Part shown: positions 58,422 to 64,000 of the stretch, piece after piece
How the letters are laid out: each line of letters opens with the position of its first letter
How positions within the stretch are numbered: the stretch's first letter is position 1
Assembly: GCA_902702965.1 (NCBI GenBank)
Contig: CACRXP010000312.1
Span: 643,866-707,865, forward strand
Length of the DNA stretch: 64,000 bases
Direction: 5' to 3'
DNA from: Spirometra erinaceieuropaei
Taxonomy: Eukaryota; Platyhelminthes; Cestoda; Diphyllobothriidea; Diphyllobothriidae
Program-made: the position numbers and the translations under genes
The notes under the pieces: model-generated
The model's database searches: none
Told to the model about the DNA's origin: nothing
The model's input: only the letters and a program-made list of their open reading frames with translations

Positions 58422-58640
58422 AATTCATTGATATTTTGGCAGATTTTGAATAATTCATATTGACCCAACTGTGAAAAACTCGGCGCCTCGGTGGGATTCG
58501 AACCCACGCAGTAAGGGGGAAGGCTTTAGTACAGCCAACGCTCTAACAACCTGAGCTACGAGGCCCCGCCGGACGACGCGAGTTTTATCACACTTGGGTC
58601 AATATGAATTATTCAAAATCTGCCAAAATATCAATGAATT
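58422..58640 (-). mobile_element. tRNA-like unit bracketed by 46-bp perfect inverted repeats
   Basis: Left arm 58422-58467 starts 'aattcattgatattttggca' and ends 'catattgaccca'. Right arm 58595-58640 is its exact reverse complement (46 of 46 by my reading). Similarity continues inward ('actgtgaaaaactcg' against 'agtgtgataaaactcg' on the other strand) up to the tRNA-like core at 58482-58567. So the family's 3' tail is present on both sides in opposite orientation, giving a 219-bp near-palindrome. It may be a hairpin-derived SINE product or a new MITE-like form. Confidence 0.88.
58482..58567 (-). other. tRNA-like core with cloverleaf features
   Basis: Sense strand: acceptor 'ggcctcg' pairs with 'cgaggc'; D stem 'gctc'/'gagc'; anticodon arm 'ggct' loop 'gtactaa' 'agcc'; T arm 'gtggg' loop 'ttcgaat' 'cccac'. 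About 14 nt lie between the anticodon and T arms, longer than a standard class I variable loop. A-box-like 'tagctcaggttgttagagcg' and B box 'ggttcgaatcc' are intact. Its repetition at 58178-58263, 14981-15048 and 33275-33355 makes it a SINE core, not a single-copy tRNA gene. Derivation from a GCTCAG/GAGCG-type tRNA such as Ala is an inference. Confidence 0.7.
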
Positions 58641-58645
58641 TCATA
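58637..58645 (+). repeat. Probable 9-bp target-site duplication, right copy
   Basis: Identical to 58140-58148. It overlaps the last 4 bases of the right inverted arm. Confidence 0.6.
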
Positions 58646-59483
58646 TTTATCCAGGTACAGCAGTGTCCTGGCTTTTGAATGAACGTATTTTTACTGCAAG
58701 CAAGAATTATATTCCGCAAAATATCATTACATAATTAGCTTGCCATTTTCTCATTGATTTGCAATGCCCTTAACAATTCAATTATATTCCATGGAAAACA
58801 TGCATAAATATATTCGTTATTTCACCTTTTCGGTAGAAAAGTACATCTTCGTTCAATCTTATACTCAAAGGAGGGAGATAGTCTGGTTTTAAAAACTTTT
58901 CCAATTTCCCAATAATTTTGACCCCGTCTTACCGATGCACTTAAATTCATGGTTTTCAGACTAAAACCCATATATTTTCCCGTACGGAAAACCACACATT
59001 TCTTTAGGGTAAAAAAGAGGGATTATAGAGGGTTAATGGATTACATCAGTGGATTTGATCTATATAATTAACTTTACAAGTCCCATTGGCAAAAACAGGG
59101 CCATTACGACTTATGAATGAGCATTTCACGGTATTTTTTAAAACCCAATTATGTCCCACCTTCGAGTATAAAATTGCAAGTAGACGTGATTGGCCACCGA
59201 GTGAGCAAAAAATAAATATTTTAATGCATGCTTCCAAGAATTGTTATTGAAAATCAATTAGAGAAATGTATGCTACATAAATGGTAGTTTCTACAGAGCG
59301 TAGTTTCTGCCTGCAGTCGAAAGATAGTTAATTCAAAAGGCTAAATCTGACGTAAGTGATATATTATAGAACTATGTTGCAGACGGACTAATTCCACACC
59401 CCTACTGAATTTATATTTTCGAAACGAAAATGCATTTCCGAATTTCAATTGGCATTTCATGGGATGGACCACATACTTTATAT

Positions 59484-60105
59484 TCTGGTGGAAAAGTACA
59501 TCTTCTTCAAAAGATTTCACTTATAAGGAGAGCACGTACTGACTTTTAAAACTTTTATCGACTCTGCAATAATTTTGAACCCGCTCTGTCATATCGCTCG
59601 CTTTCGGAGTTTCTAAAATGTATGCTGTATGCCTCCCGTTAACACAATATCAAAATTACTCTAAGCTGCAAGAAGACGCCTTATAGTACATTGGAAGTTT
59701 TACGGTGGCTTTAGACCAGAGGATATGTTATAAGTAGCATTAATATGAAAAATCTCGCAAATAAATTTTTACAAATGAAAAGCGTCTTAGTCTATGGGTA
59801 AAAATTGTGAAAATGAAATTTTATATTAATTTACTCCATAAAAAGACATTTGTAAGCACATTTTCCATTAAACATAATTGAATTTATAAGGACACTAAAA
59901 ATCAAAGTATTATTTTCATGCTATATAGTCGTTGTGTTTTTTCGAATGCAGCAGTCGTTAAGTGGTTGAAAAGGGAATTCATCCGAAGCCCGCGTCGGTG
60001 TAGCTGAAAAATGTTAAGATTTTTTGCCCGATATTTGGTATTATATTTTTACTTCAGAAATATTTTCGAATCGCAAACATATTTTAAAGTTTAACCAGCA
60101 CTACA
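59484..60105 (+). mobile_element. Foldback element FB-10, joined head-to-tail to FB-9
   Basis: Starts in mid left arm ('gtggaaaagtacatcttctt', 'gacttttaaaacttttatcg', 'gcaataattttgaacccgct', compare FB-9 58850-58925). It continues through the interior ('gcctcccgttaacacaatat') and right arm ('aaacataattgaatttataa', 'ggacactaaaaatcaa', 'tttcgaatcgcaaacat'). It follows the right end of FB-9 within about 4 bp, giving a partial tandem. Confidence 0.7.
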
Positions 60106-62589
60106 TAGGGTGCAATGTCTGCTATATTCAATAACCGTCTGATAAGGTATCCTCTTAGCAGATATACGCATATCGTACCCTTTGACAAAGTAAGATGAAC
60201 AAAACATTTGGACTTTTGAATGCCTTTCCATTTTCAAATAAAAATTGGTCTATGTTGGTGGAAACTGAGGAACCTACGTAACTTTTTGCAGAGCTGTAAT
60301 CTTCTTTATGGTTGATATCTGTAAGGCTCTGTTCTACGGTTATGAGTGAACAGATTAGTGGACATGTGAATACTGACGTATTGCACATATTTTATATGAC
60401 TGCACCTCGCGTTTGTAAATGAAATATAGATGAAAACCAGTTCTTATAAAACGTACGTTTTAATATTTTAAAAATGTAATTAGCCGACAGATGACAAAAC
60501 GTTGACGACCACTCGTATCATATTCAACAACTGGATGACAATGTCAGTTTCTTTAAGGAGGGTTTAGCTGTAGGCATTAATATTATACTAACTTTTTAAA
60601 AATCCATGCATCATTTGGTTTCCTAAAGTAACCTACCTGCTAGTGGTCTCACGCTATTTAATGAAAACATTTACAATTCTAAGTGTTACAGGTGTTACTT
60701 GCAAAATAATCCGCAGCTAAATTCATCTCTACAAAAACGAAATACACCAGGACAGGTCAGCAAAGATACTACCATATAAAATTATACAACTACGGGACGC
60801 CGCAGACTACTGCTCCAATTTGTGATAACATCATTTTGACAACTATTCTACGAACAAAAAGTCATTTTCCAGAAGTTGTTATGTAAAATCATATTGCTTC
60901 TCACCGTCACGTCTCATTGGCTAGATTGCATAGCTTAGAATAGTTTAGCCGGAAGGCTTTCCTTTATACTACTAACCGTCCCGACCTTGGTCCGATTAAC
61001 ATAAGCTGTCATGGCCGCTTTCAACATAGATGCATGCTGCTTAGTGTGACATCCATGAATGCCTGAACGATTTTTTTGATTTTAGATATAGTGGATATTA
61101 CATTGGCTTGGCAAGTTTTCAGATAATAGATAACTGTTGCTTTAATGAAGTAGTTTGCGAGTACTACGTTGAAAAGACCAAATCAAAAGCAAAGAGATGC
61201 ATTTCGATCAGATTCTTTAAGCGTAATAAAAGTCTTTGCAATAAATGTCAATTTACATGAAACATTAGGTTAGTGAAAACGATATCTCCGCAGGTAATAT
61301 AAAAAGAGACTGAATTACCGCATTAGGACGTTTAGAAGCATGCAAGACGCACGAAAACAAACGGTTAAATGGAGCCGTTAAATGAAAGTTAAACTGATGT
61401 CCGGGGAGATGAACGGTCGCAGCTTCCCGTTAGTAAAACTTTGGCGAGCTGTGAGGGCAAACTTAAGTGATGAACTTCTGAGTTGACATGTTGGTCTGCA
61501 CTGCCCGCGATGGTGTGTGAAGGCGCAATGAGCTTTCGTTTTGTTTTTGCTGGTCATGGCGATTGCTTCAAAATGAAACGATGCGACTTTTCAAGTGCCT
61601 CCACAAAGACAGCACACAGAGAATTATGCTGATAGATAACTTGACAGTTTTTGTCGGCGCAACGCGAGGAAATCTGTGTGACTATGACGTTGCAAGGTGA
61701 CTTATATTGCGAAATGCGGAAAACGATCTTATCCTGTTGGTTTTCTCAGATGTGACCCTTATGCTAGGGAAATTTATGCGGACGAAAAACAGTAACATAA
61801 GTGGGAGAATGATACCAAATCGGTGTTAAGACCTTCCCTGGGCAGGGTAATCAGTCACGTGAAGAGTGCAAAGGAGGTCTACCAGCCAAAAGACAGAGAG
61901 TAAATTTGCTGAGTAATTGTCACGCCAACATCCAAAACAAATAACAAAATCGCAGAAATCAAATATTTGTACGCCGACCGGCGAGCCATCATCGTATCCA
62001 CCATGATATTCGGCGGTGATTGCGAGAGCTGTTAATTGTGGTCACATGGCAGTTACGTACTACAAATACTGCAGTCGCCATGCCCCCATTACACTTATCT
62101 ACGACTCTGTATGATGAGAGGTTCGAGTGAAAATCCGAAATATCAGGCTAATATGTTTATTATGCCAATGACCGGATTTTCTTCTTCAGCACTGATCCAT
62201 TGAACTTGCATGTCTGGTTCTATCGGATATAAAATCGACTTAATTGCTAGACAGTGTACGTAACTGTTCCTGCCAGCCTTTGATTTAACTTCTGCTTTCC
62301 AAAACGTGGACTATGCATTCGTTAGACTGCAGCATCTCTTATTAGTATAACAGTTGTTGCCGAAGTTGGTGGTCTGCGTATTAGTGAGGAAAAACACATG
62401 AATGGTTGCTTGGTAGACCTTATCTTAAGAAGTGATATTTAAAAAATGTGCCTGTTAAAGTACTAACCCGCACTGATTTGTTCAACGAAGAATAATGCAT
62501 TGTCTAAATAAGCAAGGTAGAAGAATATGCACCCCACGCATGCTGCAGAATAGGCCTCACTTCATAAAAAACAACCAGCGAGAAAAATG
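60106..62589. other. Unassigned AT-rich sequence, ~2.5 kb
   Basis: No recognised element. 60540-60620 weakly recalls FB interior ('cattaatattatactaactt') but not enough to call. Confidence 0.5.
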
Positions 62590-63000
62590 GCATCCTCGAC
62601 AAAGTGCACCAAAAAAACGAACGAGCCGACAGCTCCAAAAAGCCGCTATATCTCGAATTGCTGTTTTCGGGGAAAAGGGTCAGAGACCGCTTACAGCGCC
62701 ACTGAAACTATACCGAATTACGTGCGTGACCAACTCAGGTAGTACGTTTGTTTTATTGAACAATCCGGTTAAGGCTGGGCTGCCCATCTAACCTCTTAAA
62801 TGGATATCTTCAACTTCTCTTCCCTCTATGGGGCAGGGTGTATTGGTCGAAAGACCGATCGCATATTCATACAGATGCAACAAATATAAGAAACGTTCAA
62901 TCCCTAGAACAACTGTGATGCAACAGTATGTGAGTGGGCGTCTGTTGAAAGTTAGTCAAACATTTGAATCATCTACGAAATACTCATTTGGACTTTAAAT
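62590..63000 (+). pseudogene. PLE linker and GIY-YIG core relic
   Basis: The frame ending at 62791 (RPLTAPLKLYRITCVTNSGS, TFVLLNNPVKAGLPI) resembles the PLE linker. A new frame from about 62801 reads FNFSSLYGAGCIGRKTDRIF, equivalent to 'FIYSFTCSYGAGYIGRTTRR' of the 7.3 kb copy, with the second Tyr of the GIY-YIG core replaced by Cys. Further on 'VRERASVES.SQTFESSTKY' parallels 'HRVD.KEAFQVVYRT'. Several stops. Dead copy. Confidence 0.7.
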
Positions 63001-63169
63001 TTCCCGCGATAGTGGGTGCATGGGTTAGTACAGGAGACAATCATATAGTTGGTTAACTCACTCGTTTTATTGGAAAAGGTGCTGCTTCAAGCCCTCAGAA
63101 CACCCTGGTCTAAGTTGACCAACATGTGTTCGTAGCCGCATCCCACCACAGCAACGCAATGTACAAAAG

Positions 63170-64000
63170 ATATAATAGCTCATCAGCTGTTGACGAAAGT
63201 TCTGAAATATGATGTTGACTTGGAAATATTACTTTAACAGGGTAGTAAACTTTAATTAGCGTGCAAAATATTCTGGCCGCCAGCAAACTTCCACAATTAA
63301 AATGACTACTTATGTGTTGCGATTTTTCCTCTTTGGTTTTCGACGCTCTTATAAACTCAAATAAATTTCATACACAGAATGCATAAAATTATTTATTCCT
63401 TTACTGATTTGGTAATAAATTACGCCTTTTTTAAATTTTGCACTTAAATGAAGAGCATATATTGGTTTTAAGACGTTTCTGTTTGTGAGCATTCGTATGA
63501 CTACGCAGGTTTCGTCCACAAAATTTCGTGTGTCTGCCTTTACTAATGTTGCATGCAAAGCTTGCAAGATGACTTAATTTTATCGGTAAATTTTATGAAA
63601 TCTGCACGGCCCTTTCTTGATATTTTGTATAATTTTATGAGTTTCCGTAAATGGTGAACACAGCTGGTAGCTTGGAAACCCTGAATAAAAATGTAATGGC
63701 GGGTCAGTTTTTTTAAAAATCGAATTATACTATTCTTTCAAATATAAAGTTATCAATCACAAATTATTCCTCAAATAATTAAACGAATGAATATTTTATG
63801 TATGCGTTCCATGAAATACATTTGAATTTATATGGGCATCAAAACCGGCGCAAAAATCATGCTTTTTAAGTAGTCTGTTTTGCAGAATGTAGCTTTTTCA
63901 GGCACGAAAAAAGTTCGTTCCGAAGCCGCGCATCGAAGTAAGTCAAATGCCTTAGGATCGTTTTGCACAGTGACATTAAAACCACACAAAAGTAATCTTT
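63170..64000 (+). mobile_element. Foldback element FB-11, runs off the window end
   Basis: Left arm 'agctcatcagctgttgacga', 'aagttctgaaatatg', 'ggttttcgacgctcttataa'. Interior 'cttgatattttg' with 'gagtttccgtaaatgg'. Right arm 'aaaaatcgaattatactatt', 'caaataattaaacgaatgaa', 'catttgaatttatatgggca', 'tcaaaaccgg', 'ccgaagccgcgcatcgaagt'. The right end lies beyond 64000. Diverged. Confidence 0.68.

Larger units (their letters stand above)
58035..59480 (+). mobile_element. Foldback element FB-9, full length, split by a SINE-A insertion
   Basis: Left end 'acagtaggttggctaactca', 'taaaatgtcgaccgaaattt', 'cgaaatgcgttttcgtttcg'. The rest resumes after 58645 with 'tccatggaaaacatgcataa', 'agtacatcttcgttc', interior 'cccgtacggaaaacc', 'ggtttgatctatat'-like sequence, then the right arm 'ttttcgaaacgaaaatgcat', 'ttccgaatttcaattggcat', ending near 59480. 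Removing the ~497 bp insertion leaves ~950 bp, close to FB-4, its nearest relative. Confidence 0.8.

Noticed and set aside
58178..58567. Two functional tRNA genes in tandem
   Set aside because: The same core recurs with SINE head and tail sequences at 13-15 kb and 33 kb, and the variable region is abnormal, so these are SINE cores.
1..64000. CRISPR array, rRNA, or bacterial/viral gene cluster
   Set aside because: No regularly spaced short direct repeats, no rRNA-like conserved blocks and no dense coding on either strand.

Overview
This window looks like eukaryotic, repeat-rich, AT-rich DNA, most probably from a parasitic flatworm. A diphyllobothriid-type tapeworm is my best guess (inference). 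The reasons are: no reading frame longer than about 160 codons in 64 kb; no operon-like packing; many decayed Penelope-like element (PLE) fragments whose GIY-YIG and linker sequence is of the kind common in platyhelminth genomes; short tRNA-derived SINE-like repeats; and a Tc1/mariner fossil. I found no intact host gene, no rRNA, no convincing functional tRNA, no CRISPR and no bacterial or viral gene. The window reads as intergenic DNA or the interior of a very large intron.

Layout. 0.2-0.93 kb: 3' end of a PLE on the minus strand. 3.15-3.53 kb: another minus-strand PLE C-terminal relic. 4.86-5.46 kb: Tc1/mariner transposase fossil. 5.5-6.1, 9.6-10.6 and 11.4-11.7 kb: copies of a ~1 kb foldback element with ~360 bp inverted arms (called FB here). 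7.0-8.0 kb: the best-preserved PLE C-terminus, flanked by inverted copies of its own 3' flank. 13.0-15.1 kb: tRNA-like SINE family A. 17.2-17.5 kb: tRNA-like SINE family B. 19.46-27.01 kb: a direct tandem duplication with a unit of about 3.75-3.8 kb. Each unit carries a PLE GIY-YIG C-terminus, a second PLE 3' remnant, a SINE-B and a long hairpin. 27-31.9 kb: featureless. 31.9-32.9 kb: a complete FB. 33.3-34.4 kb: SINE-A and PLE remnants. 36.2 kb: short telomere-like tract. 37.9-38.2 kb: PLE. 40.5 kb: trinucleotide microsatellite. 41.3-42.2 kb: SINE-B and FB pieces. 43.4-43.9 kb: possible retrotransposon C2H2 zinc-finger remnant. 48.9-50.1 kb: PLE followed by SINE-B. 50.5-55.4 kb: FB copies. 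57.7-60.1 kb: a nest of FB copies, one interrupted by a double tRNA-like SINE-A. 62.6-64.0 kb: PLE and a further FB running off the end.

The most interesting structures are: (i) the tandem duplication, whose junction lies exactly at the downstream edge of a PLE; (ii) a 39-bp perfect hairpin in the second unit, imperfect in the first; (iii) a tRNA-like sequence bracketed by 46-bp perfect inverted repeats; and (iv) the FB foldback family itself. All similarity statements come from reading the sequence by eye. No alignment or database search was run.
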